DNA from: Manis javanica
Lineage: Eukaryota > Chordata > Mammalia > Pholidota > Manidae
Assembly (NCBI RefSeq): GCF_040802235.1
Contig: NC_133163.1
Span: 69,801,501 to 69,865,500, forward strand
Direction of reading: 5' to 3'
DNA: 64,000 nt
Below are positions 49,368-59,017 of this stretch, piece by piece (position 1 is the stretch's first letter; every line of letters begins with the position of its first letter). The translations under genes and the position numbers were made by a program. A model generated the notes under the pieces. That model did not search any database. It saw only the letters and a program-made list of their open reading frames with translations, and was not told the DNA's origin.

Positions 49368-50603
49368 TTAGAGGGACGAGCCCCCGTTGCTGGGGAGGCA
49401 GGGTGGCGGGACCGGTGAGGAGGTGCCTGGGAACGGCACCGGAGGACAAAGAATATCCCGCGTTTCTCCCTGCGAGACCTGGGGGCGGGTGCCTGAGACC
49501 GGTGCCTGAGGACGGAGGAGGTCGCGCGTTTTTCCCCTTTTTTTTTTTTTCTCTTTTTGGCGAGCGCTTTTTGGAAGCCTTGAAGGGACGGGGATCCCAG
49601 TGCTAGGGAGGCACGGTGGCGGGACTGGTGAGAGGGTGGCTGGGACCGGCGCCTGAGGACAAAGAATATCCCCCATTTTTCCCTGCGGGACCGGTGGGCG
49701 GGTGCCTGAGACCGGCACTTGAGGACAGAGGAAATCGCGCGTTTTTCCCCTTTTTTTTTTCTCTTTTCTGCGAGTGCTTTTTGGAAGCCTAAAAGGGACA
49801 GGGACCCCGGTGCTAGGGAGGCAGGGTGGCGGGACTGGTGAGCGGGTGCCTGGGACTGGCACCTGAGGACAAAGAATATCCCGCATTTTTCCCTGTGGGA
49901 CCAGTGGGTGGGTGCCTGAGACCAGCACCTGAGGACGGAAGAAATCGCGTGTTTTTCCCCTTTTTTTTCTCTCTTTTTGCCGAGTGCTTTTTGGAAGCCT
50001 TGAAGGGACAGGGAACCCGGTGCTAGGGAGGCAGGGCGGCGGGACTGGTGAGCGGGTGCGTGGGACCAGTGCCTGAGGACAAAGAATATTGAGCGTTCCT
50101 TCCCTGCGCGACCGGTGGGTGGGTGCTTTTTGGAAGCCTTGAAAGGACAGGGACCCTGGTGCTAGGGAGACAGGGCAGCAGGACCAGTGAGCGGGTGCCT
50201 GGGACCGGCACCTGAGGACAAAAAAAAAAAAAAAAAAAATCGCTTGTTTTTTCCTTTTTTTTCCTTTTTTTTTTTTCTCTTTCTTTCTGTTCCCTCTCTC
50301 ATTGTTGCTGTTGTTGTTTTGGTTTGGAGAGTGCTTTTTGGAAATCTTAAAGGGGCAGGACAGGTTACTTAGACCAGAAGCAGGGAATCTGGGGATCTCT
50401 GGGCACTCTAACCCCCTGGGCAGCAGGGAGCACAGAGGCCCCTTACGGAGATAAATAGTCTCCTGGCTGCTCCCCCTCCAATGGGGCTCCACCATTTTGG
50501 AGGAACAGCCCCAGCCAGGCCAAGCCCACAGCAACAGCGGAGATAAACCCCAAAGCAACTGGGCAGGAAGCAGAAGCCCTGTCTGCGCACAGCTGCCCAG
50601 CAC
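49368..50603 (-). other. 411-codon antisense open frame across the monomers
   Basis: An uninterrupted minus-strand frame from an ATG near 50,603 to 49,368. It encodes a Pro/Lys-rich repeated product with units such as PVPGTRSPVPPPCLPS. Two monomer periods are exactly 210 bp and one is 213 bp, all multiples of three, so the frame is kept from unit to unit. Primate L1 has an antisense ORF0 in its 5' UTR, but this frame shows no similarity that I can recognise. GC-rich composition lowers stop frequency, so it may be a by-product. Confidence 0.35.
49390..50230 (+). repeat. Tandem array of about 210-bp L1 promoter monomers
   Basis: The landmark CTAGGGAGGCAGGG (first copy CTGGGGAGGCAGGG) recurs at 49,390, 49,603, 49,813, 50,023 and, shortened, 50,162. 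The periods are 213, 210, 210 and 139 bp. Each unit holds GGGACTGGTGAG-like and CCTGAGGACAAAGAATATCC blocks, a TTTTTCCCC plus poly(T) stretch, and GCGCTTTTTGGAAGCCT. Copies 1 and 2 have only one or two shorter units. Confidence 0.9.
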
Positions 50604-50709
50604 AAGCCACTAGAGGTCGCTATTCTCCCAGGAAAAGGCTACAAACCAACAAGAAGGGAAGCTCTTCCAGCGGTCACTTGTACCAGCTCTGCAAACTATC
50701 TCTATCACC

Positions 50710-51600
50710 ATGAAAAGGCAAAACTACAGGCAGACAAAGATCACAGAGACAACACCTGAGAAGGAGACAGACCTAACTAGTCCTCCTGAAAAAGAATTCA
50801 AAATAAAAATCATGAACATGCTGATAGAGATGCAGAAAAAAATGCAAGAGCAATGGGATGAGATTCAGAGAAAAATGCAAGAGCAGTGGGATGAAGTCCG
50901 GAAGGAGATCACAGATGTCAGGAAAGAGATCACAGAAGTGAAACAATCCCTGGAAGGATTTATAAGCAGAATGGATAAGATGCAAGAGGCCATTGAAGGA
51001 ATAGAAGCCAGAGAACAGGAACGTATAGAAGCTGACATAGAGAGAGATAAAAGGATCTCCAGGAATGAAACAACACTAAGAGAAATATGTGACCAATACA
51101 AAAGGAAAAACATTCGTATTATAGGGATACCAGAAGAGGAAGAAAGAGGAAAAGGGATAGAAAGTGTCTTTGAAGAAATAATTGCTGAAAACTTCCCCAA
51201 ACTGGGGGAGGAAATAATCGAACAGACCATGGAATAATACAGAACCCCCAACAGAAAGGATCCAAGGAGGACAACACCAAGACACATAATAATTAAAATG
51301 GCAAGGATCAAGGACAAGGAAAGAGTTTTAAAGGCAGCTAGAGAGAAAAAGGTCACCTATAAAGGAAAACCAATCAGGCTAACATCAGACTTCTCAACAG
51401 AAACCCTACAGGCCAGAAGAGAATGGCATGATATACTTAATGCAATGAAACAGAAGGGCCTTGAACCAAGGATACTGTATCCAGCACGACTATCATTTAA
51501 ATATGATGGTGGGATCAAACAATTCCCAGACAAGCAAAAGCTGAGGGAATTTGCTTCCCACAAACCACCTCTACAGGGCATCCTACAGGGACTGCTCTAG
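50710..51600 (+). pseudogene. L1 ORF1, nearly intact, one in-frame stop (copy 3)
   Basis: ORF1p, the trimeric L1 RNA chaperone. The ATG at 50,710 and TAG at 51,598-51,600 frame 297 codons including the stop. Residues about 35-125 form a charged heptad coiled coil; residues about 133-175 begin the RRM-like domain (NIRIIGIPEEEE). The remainder, after the stop, holds the C-terminal domain (ARIKDKERVLKAAREKKVTY, then ARREWHD and LEPRILYPARLSF). A TAA at 51,235-51,237 (codon 176) replaces the Ile codon of the other copies; the frame is otherwise open. The coiled coil carries a 33-bp tandem duplication (50,833-50,865 and 50,866-50,898) not seen in copies 1 and 2. A full ORF1p would not be made without readthrough. 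Confidence 0.92.
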
Positions 51601-51795
51601 ATGGGAGCACCCCTAAAAAGAGCACAGAACAAAACACACAACATATGAAGAATGGAGGAGGAGGAATAAGAGGGGAGAGAAGAAAAGACTCTCCAGACAG
51701 TGTATATAACAGCTCAATAAGCGAGCTAAGTTAGGCAGTAAGATAATAAAGAAGCTAACCTTGAACCTTTGGTAACCACGAATCTAAAGCCTGCA

Positions 51796-54700
51796 ATGGC
51801 AATAAGTACATATCTTTCAATAGTCACCCTAAATGTAAATGGACTTAATGCACCAATCAAAAGACATAGAGTAATAGAATGGATAAAAAAGCAAGACCCA
51901 TCTATATGCTGCTTACAAGAAACTCACCTTAAACCCAAAGATAAGCATAGACTAAAAGTCAAGGGATGGAAAAACATATTTCAGGCAAACAACAGTGAGA
52001 AGAAAGCAGGGGTTGCAGTACTAATATCAGACAAAATAGACTTCAAAACAAAGAAAGTAACAAGAGATAAAGAAGGCCACTACATAATGATAAAGGGCTT
52101 AGTCCAACAAGAGGATATAACCATTCTAAATATATATGCACCCAATACAGGAGCACCAGCATATGTGAAGCATATACTAACAGAACTAAAGAGGGAAATA
52201 GACTGCAATGCATTCATTGTAGGAGACTTCAACACACCACTCACCCCAAAGGATAGATCCACCGGGCAGAAAATAAGTAAAGACACACAGGCACTGAACA
52301 ACACACTAGAACAGATGGACCTAATAGACATCTATAGAACTTTACATCCAAAAGTAACAGGATATACATTCTTCTCAAGTGCACATGGAACATTCTCCAG
52401 AATAGACCACATACTAGCTCACAAAAAGAGCCTCAGTAAATTCCACAATATTGAAATTCTACCAACCAATTTTTCAGACCACAAAGGTATGAAAGTAGAA
52501 ATAAATTCTACAAAGAAAACAAAAAGGCTCACAAACACATGGAGGCTTAACAACATGCTACTAAATAATCAATGGATCAATGAACGAATCAAAATAGAGA
52601 TCAAGGAATATATAGAAACAAATGACAACAACAACACTAAGCCCCAACTTCTGTGGGATGCAGTGAAAGCAGTCTTAAGAGGAAAGTATATAGCAATCCA
52701 GGCACACTTGAAGAAGGAAGAACAATCCCAAATGAATAGTCTAACATCACAATTATTAAAACTGGAAAAAGAAGAACAAATGAGGCCTAAAGTCAGCAGA
52801 AGGAGGGACATAATAAAGATCAGAGAAGAAATAAACAAAATTGAGAAGAATAAAACAATAGCAAAAATCAACGAAACCAAGAGCTGGTTCTTTGAGAAAA
52901 TAAACAAAATAGATAAGCCTCTAGCCCAACTTATTAAGAGAAAAAGAGAGTCAACACAAATCAACATAATCAGAAATGAGAATGGAAAAATCACGACAGA
53001 CTCCACAGAAATACAAAGAATTATTAAAGACTACTATGAAAACCTATATGCCAACAAGCTGGAAAACCTAGAAGAAATGGACAACTTCCTAGAAAAATAC
53101 AACCTCCCAAGACTGACCAAGGAAGAAACACAAAAGTTAAACAAACCAATTACAAGCAAAGAAATTGAAACAGTAATCAAAAAACTACCCAAGAACAAAA
53201 CCCCGGGGCCGGACGGATTTACCTCGGAATTTTATCAGACACACAGAGAAGACATAATACCCATTCTCCTTAAAGTGTTCCACAAAATAGAAGAAGAGGG
53301 AATACTCCCAAACTCATTCTATGAAGCCAACATCACCCTAATACCAAAACCAGGCAAAGACCCCACCAAAAAAGAAAATTACAGACCAATATCCCTGATG
53401 AATGTAGATGCAAAAATACTCAATAAAATATTAGCAAACAGAATTCAACAGTATATCAAAAGGATCATACACCATGACCAAGTGGGGTTCATCCCAGGGA
53501 TGCAAGGATGGTACAACATTCGAAAATCCATCAACATCATCCACCACATCAACAAAAAGAAAGACAAAAACCACATGATCATCTCCATAGATGCTGAAAA
53601 AGCATTTGACAAAATTCAACATCCATTCATGATAAAAACTCTCAGCAAAATGGGAATAGAGGGCAAGTACCTCAACATAATAAAGGCCATATATGATAAA
53701 CCCACAGCCAGCATTATACTGAACAGCGAGAAGCTGAAAGCATTTCCACTGAGATCGGGAACCAGACAGGGATGCCCACTCTCCCCACTGTTATTTAACA
53801 TAGTACTGGAGGTCCTAGCCACGGCAATCAGACAAAACAAAGAAATACAAGGAATCCAGATTGGTAAAGAAGAAGTTAAACTGTCACTATTTGCAGATGA
53901 TATGATACTGTACATAAAAAACCCTAAAGACTCCACTCCAAACTACTAGAACTGATATCGGAATACAGCAAAGTTGCAGGATACAAAATCAACACACAGA
54001 AATCTGTAGCTTTCCTATACACTAACAACGAATCAATAGAAAGCGAAATCAGGAAAACAATTCCATTCACCATTGCATCAAAAAGAATAAAATACCTAGG
54101 AATAAACCTAACCAAGGAAGTGAAAGACTTATACTCTGAAAACTACAAGTCACTCTTAAGAGAAATTAAAGGGGACACTAATAAATGGAAACTCATCCCA
54201 TGCTCATGGCTAGGAAGAATTAATATCGTCAAAATGGCCATCCTGCCGAAAGCAATATACAAATTTGATGCAATCCCTCTCAAATTACCAGCAACATTCT
54301 TCAATGAATTGGAACAAATAATTCAAAAATTCATATGGAAACACCAAAGACCCCGAATAGCCAAAGCAATCCTGAAAAAGAAGAATAAAGTAGGGGGGAT
54401 CTCACTCCCCAACTTCAAGCTCTACTACAAAGCCATAGTAATCAAGACAATTTGGTACTGGCACAAGAACAGAGCCACAGACCAGTGGAACAGATTAGAG
54501 ACCCCAGAAATTAACCCAAACATATATGGTCAATTAATATTTGATAAAGGAGCCATGGACATACAATGGCAAAATGACAGTCTCTTCAACAGATGGTGCT
54601 GGCAAAACTGGACAGCTACATGTAGGAGAATGAAACTGGACCATTGTCTAACCCCATATACAAAGGTAAACTCAAAATGGATCAAAGACCTGAATGTAAG

Positions 54701-55610
54701 TCACGAAACCATTAAACTCTTGGAAAAAAACATAGGCAAAAACCTCTTAGACATAAACATGAGTGATCTCTTCTTGAACATATCTCCCCGGGCAAGGAAA
54801 ACAACAGCAAAAATGAGCAAGTGGGACTACATTAAGCTGAAAAGCTTCTGTACAGCGAAAGACACCATCAATAGAACAAAAAGGAACCCTACAGTATGGG
54901 AGAATATATTTGAAAATGACAGATCTGATAAAGGCTTGACGTCCAGAATATATAAAGAGCTCACACGCCTCAACAAACAAAAAACAAATAACCCAATTAA
55001 AAAATGGGCAGAGGAACTGAACAGACAGTTCTCCAAAAAAGAAATACAGATGGCCAAGAGACACATGAAAAGATGCTCCACATCGCTAATTATCAGAGAA
55101 ATGCAAATTAAAACTACAATGAGGTATCACCTCACACCAGTAAGGATAGCTGCCATCCAAAAGACAAACAACAACAAATGTTGGCGAGGCTGTGGAGAAA
55201 GGGGAACCCTCCTACACTGCTGGTGGGAATGTAAATTAGTTCAACCATTGTGGAAAGCAGTATGGAGGTGCATCAAAATGCTCAAAACAGACCTACCATT
55301 TGACCCAGGAATTCCACTCCTAGGAATTTACCCTAAGAACGCAGCAATCAAGTTTGAGAAAGACAGATGCACTCCTATGTTTATCGCAGCACTATTTACA
55401 ATAGCCAAGAATTGGAAGCAACCTAAATGTCCATCTGTAGATGAATGGATAAAGAAGATGTGGTACATATACACAATGGAATACTACTCAGCCATAAGAA
55501 GTGGAAAAATCCAACCATTTGCAGCAACATGGATGGAGCTGGAGAGTATTATGCTCAGTGAAATAAGCCAAGCGGAGAAAGAGAAATACCAAATGATTTC
55601 ACTCATCTGA
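51796..55610 (+). pseudogene. L1 ORF2, nearly intact, one frameshift (copy 3)
   Basis: Endonuclease and reverse transcriptase for target-primed retrotransposition. I take the ATG at 51,796 ([18 protein letters not shown]), which aligns with the start in all copies. The endonuclease shows N15, E42 in QETHL, D144/N146 in GDFNTPL and a later SDHKG. The reverse transcriptase has FADDM with the Asp pair at codons 701-702 (53,896-53,901). One base is lost near 53,941 (CCAAACTACTAG against CCAAAAATACTAG), shifting the frame. The rest reads open through [18 protein letters not shown] (from 55,179) to TGA at 55,608-55,610, three codons short of the stop in copy 1. Otherwise full length, about 1,270 codons. 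Confidence 0.94.
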
Positions 55611-55980
55611 GGAGTATAGGAACAAAGGAAAAACTGAAGGAACAAAACAGCAGCAGAATTACAGAACCCAAAAATGGACTAACAGGTACCAAAGGGAAAG
55701 GAACTGGGGAGGATGGGTGGGCAGGGAGGGATAAGGGTGGGGAAGAAGAAGGGGGGTATTAAGATTAGCATGCATGGGGGGGAGGGAGAAAGGGGAGGGT
55801 GGGCTGCACAACACAGAGAGGACAAGTAGTGACTCTACCACATTTTGCTAAGCTGATGGACAGTAACCGTAATGTGGTTGTTAGGGGGGACCTGATATAG
55901 GGGAGAGCATAGTAAACATAGTATTCTTCAGGTAAGTGTAGATTAAAAATTTAAAAAAAAAAAGAAAGAAAGAAAGAAAA
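55611..55980 (+). other. L1 copy 3 3' UTR with internal A-rich tract
   Basis: The G-rich L1 3' UTR ends in an A-rich tract with GAAA repeats (55,953-55,980). This is where a plain L1 would end, as the copy at 22,626-23,354 does. No AATAAA lies upstream. Confidence 0.82.
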
Positions 55981-56359
55981 GGGGGATTACTCCTTAACAG
56001 GATAAAACTATTGGTAAATCAAAGATCAACGCATGCTTTAAATATCCTTAATGTTGATCACTTAAAGGGTGTCAGATGATCAGCTATGGAGGTACTCTTT
56101 TCTGATAATATTCCTTTCTCTTAATTAAAAAAAAAAAAAAAAAAAGCAGTTACTGTGTGCTGACCTCCAATGAGTTCTGCACAGTGGTATAGAGGGCATG
56201 TCAAAGTGTGGGCAAAGGGTCTGTTTGTTTCTACGCAGAAGATCAAGGCCTAGCTGGGATACCCAGAAAATGAACTAAGATACGATATGAGGAGGAGCTT
56301 CCGGCATCAGCACTCTCTGGAGGACTCGTGCCGGGGGATGATCATCAAAAAGCCTCCAC

Positions 56360-56823
56360 AGGGATCCGGACGATGCTGCGGTTGTGGCTGCATCCAGCCC
56401 ACCGTCTCCTGGACTTGCCATAAGAAGGAGGAGGGAGATGTCTAGGCTGGCATGTGCATACAGTGAGACAACGAATTTGACTGGATCTGTACTGTTGGAA
56501 CTCAACCAGGAGTTGGGAGGGGTGCAAGTTGTAGCACCCCAAAATCTCATGACTATAGACTATCTATGGTTAAAAGAACATATGGGATGTGAACAGATCC
56601 CAGAAATGGGCTGCTTTAATTTGTCTGATGGTTCAAGTACAGTTGGAAAATATCCATCATATCATAGATAAATTTTCACAAATGCCTAGGGTGCCTAAAT
56701 GGTTTTCTTGGCTTCACTGGAGATGGCTGGTAATTATAGATTTGCTTTGTTTATGTCACCGTATTCCTATTATGTTAATATGTGTATGCAAATTAGTTAG
56801 TAGTTTAAAACCTATACATACTT
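56360..56823 (+). pseudogene. Retroviral env transmembrane remnant (copy 3 tail)
   Basis: One frame is open from 56,384 to about 56,671 and covers the heptad-rich stretch and the QN..IDYL segment. A frameshift near 56,600-56,640 moves the second helix, the Trp-rich membrane-proximal part, the hydrophobic span and the tail into the frame 56,589-56,825. The layout fits a retroviral transmembrane subunit. It is incomplete and broken, with no surface subunit or start. In the L1 RNA it would act only as 3' untranslated sequence. Confidence 0.6.
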
Positions 56824-57462
56824 AAGGTACTATACAAGAAGATATGTCAAAGAAATAATCAATCCTCCCAAGTTTCCTTCATATGCTACATCTATAGCTT
56901 TTCTTCTTCCTTCCTAATTACAAACCTTAAATAGAATTCGTGCCTCATATCGAATTTACCGAGTATCATAATTCCTCCAGGTGGTAAAGATACCTCGAGA
57001 CAAGTGCTGGGCATAGAAGCCACAGGGCATAAATCTGCAAAGAAGTTAAAAGCTAACCTTTGCAAACAATATGGCTTCTCTCTCACTTACCAACTTTACA
57101 TTTCCCTGTATGGCCCCGGAAGATGACTGGTTAGCCAGAGACGGGTAAGATTCCTCAAGGGAGGAACAACCTAAGACAGGCACAGTCTCAGGGGGGCCAT
57201 CAGGTGAGAATTTGGGGATCAACAGAGGTGAGGCTCAGAACCTCACCCCCCCTGCTTTGAGAGAAATCTTCTGCATCCGTGGATGTCTTGCTGCCCTTGT
57301 CTAGCCTGGATTAATACTTAGTCCATAGGCACACACCTGATCATCTGATCATCTACATTTGCCTTTTTACAGCACTAAACTATGTTTTCTACCTTTATCT
57401 TGCATCTACCTACCACTTCAGCATTTTATTAAAAATAAAAATAATAATAATAATAGGAGAAA

Positions 57463-57786
57463 TGTGGGATCAACATATAAATCAAGTACAAAAATCAAAT
57501 GAATATTCATATTTGACCTGATGGTTTATAGGTCATATTGCGTGATCAAAACCGAAAGTTTCTGTGATGAATGCCCTTGTACTGTTCACCATGTAAGAAT
57601 TTATTCACTCTGTAAGAATTCGTTCACCATGTAAGAACTTGTTCGTTATGCTTCAGAAGATTGGAGACTGACGAGAATTAGGCTTGAGATGGATTAATGT
57701 TTGTACATTGAGCATTGACCCCCCTATACTGAATTTTATTGTTGTTAACAACCATTTGATCAATAAATATGAGAGATGCCCTCTCA
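57463..57786 (+). repeat. Truncated ERV LTR (U3-R) in the copy 3 tail
   Basis: 324 bp, the same length as the copy 1 LTR. It begins TGTGGGATCAAC after a purine tract and an ATAATAAT run. It has three 20-bp units around ACCATGTAAGAA (about 57,586-57,650) and AATAAA at 57,762-57,767, and ends at CTCTCA followed by poly(A). Confidence 0.75.
57762..57767 (+). terminator. LTR AATAAA polyadenylation signal used by L1 copy 3
   Basis: AATAAA is followed about 19 bases later by the terminal poly(A) of the insertion, so this LTR signal ended the transposed RNA. Confidence 0.8.
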
Positions 57787-57801
57787 AAAAAAAAAAAAAA
57801 A

Positions 57802-57816
57802 AAAAGAACATATGGG
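57802..57816 (+). repeat. Right target-site duplication of L1 copy 3
   Basis: AAAAGAACATATGGG, identical to 49,064-49,078. The copy 2 env remnant resumes directly after it (ATGTGAACAGTTCC). Confidence 0.93.
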
Positions 57817-59017
57817 ATGTGAACAGTTCCCAGGAATGTGTTGTTTTAATTTGTCTGATTTTTCTCAAAATATTCAAATTCAGTAGACAATATCCATCAT
57901 ATCATTGATAAGTTTTCACAAATGCGTAGGGTGCGTAACTGGTTTTCTTGGTTTCACTGGATATGGCTGGTAATTGTAGGTCTGCTTTTGTTATGTAGCT
58001 GTATTCCTATTATGTTCATGTGTGTATGCAATTTAATTAGTAGTTTAAAACCTATACATGCTGAAGTTACTCTACAAGAAGATATATCAAAGAAATAACC
58101 AATCTTCCCATGTTTTCTTCCGTCTGCTACTTCTATAGCTTTTCTTCTTCCTTCTTAATTACAACCCTTTAGTAGAATTCGTGCCTCATATAGAAAATTA
58201 CCGAGTATCATTATTCTTCCAAGTGGTAAAGATACCTCAAGACAAATGCTGGGCATAGAAGCCACAGGGCATAAATCTGCAAAGAAGTAAAAACTAACCT
58301 TTTCAAAGAATAGTGCTTCTCTCTCAATTACCAAATTTACATTTCCCTGTATGGTCCCGGAAGATGACTGGTTAGCCAGAGATGGGTAAGATTCTTCAAG
58401 GGAGAAACAACCTAAGACAGGCACAGTTGCAGGGGGGCCATCAGGTGAGAAATTGGGGATCAACAGAGGTGAGGCTTAGAACCTCAAATCCCACCCACCC
58501 CCGTTTTGAGAGAAATCTTCTGCATCCGTGGATGTGTTGTTGCCCTTGTCTAGCTTGGATTAATACTTAGTCTATAGGCACGCACCTGATCATTTACATT
58601 TGCCCTCTTACAGCTCTAAATTATGTTTTCTACCTTTATCTTGTGTCTACCTACCACTTCAGTATTTCATTAAAAAAAAAATAATAATAATAAGGGAGAA
58701 ATGAGGGAGTCATATATAAATCAAGTATAAAAATCAAATGAATAATCATATCTGACTTGATTGTTTATAGTTCATGATGCGTGATCAAAACCGAAAGTTT
58801 CTGTGATATGACTGCCCTTGCACTGTTCACCATATAAGAACTTATTCACTATGTAAGGACTTGCTCACCATGTAAGAACTTATTCGTTATGCTTCAGAAG
58901 ATTGGAGACTGTTGAGAATTAGGCTTCGAGTTGATTAATGATTGTGCATTGAGTCCCCTATACAGAATTTTATTGTTGTTAACAACCGTTTGATCAATAA
59001 ATATGAGAGATGCTCTC
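57817..59017 (+). mobile_element. ERV tail of L1 copy 2, second part
   Basis: It continues 48,488-49,078 after the nested copy 3: the rest of the broken env transmembrane region (to about 58,064), 3' proviral DNA, a TAATAATAATAAGGGAGAA purine tract, and an LTR from 58,702 (TGAGGGAG, the start mutated) to the cleavage site near 59,017. AATAAA is at 58,996-59,001. Confidence 0.85.
58702..59017 (+). repeat. Truncated ERV LTR (U3-R) in the copy 2 tail
   Basis: Same LTR as in copies 1 and 3, somewhat more diverged, with a small deletion before CCCCTATACAG. It ends at CTCTCA and is followed by an A-rich stretch interrupted by GGTAGTACT. Confidence 0.72.

Larger units (their letters stand above)
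49079..50709 (+). promoter_or_regulatory. L1 copy 3 5' UTR / promoter with tandem monomers
   Basis: The 5' end carries a YY1-type CAAGATGGCGGC at 49,087-49,098. A tandem array follows (about 49,357-50,350). The distal conserved block, with GAGATAAATAGTCTCC at 50,448 and ending AACTATCTCTATCACC, leads into the ORF1 ATG. CpGs are far denser here than in the older copies. In mouse L1, tandem 5' monomers act as additive promoter units; the same role here is inferred. Confidence 0.8.
55981..57786 (+). mobile_element. ERV env-to-LTR segment forming the 3' tail of L1 copy 3
   Basis: It comprises about 145 bp, a 19-A run (56,127-56,145), the env transmembrane remnant (about 56,360-56,823), 3' proviral non-coding DNA, a GGAGAAA purine tract, and an LTR at 57,463-57,786 cut at its poly(A) site. 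It lacks gag, pol, the surface subunit and a 5' LTR. The tails of copies 1 and 2 share the same start point and end point. Confidence 0.85.
49079..57801 (+). mobile_element. Youngest full-length L1 (copy 3) with ERV tail, nested in copy 2
   Basis: About 8.7 kb, inserted in the retroviral tail of copy 2. It has a 1.63-kb CpG-rich 5' UTR with tandem monomers, a nearly intact ORF1 and ORF2, an L1 3' UTR with A-tract, a 1.8-kb env-LTR tail ending at an LTR poly(A) site, and a clean run of about 20 A. The flanking 15-bp duplications are perfect. Low divergence, retained CpGs and only two evident coding lesions mark it as the most recent insertion here. Confidence 0.95.

Noticed and set aside
49240-49960. 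CpG-rich stretch as a host CpG-island promoter
   Set aside because: It lies wholly inside the L1 copy 3 5' UTR, and no host exon follows.
49390-50230. Spaced repeats as a CRISPR array or a satellite
   Set aside because: The repeats are contiguous 210-bp promoter monomers inside an L1 5' UTR, with no short repeat/spacer pattern.
51769-51795. Upstream in-frame TTG as the ORF2 start in copy 3
   Set aside because: The frame is open upstream, but the ATG at 51,796 is conserved at the same place in all three copies and gives the usual L1 ORF2 N-terminus.
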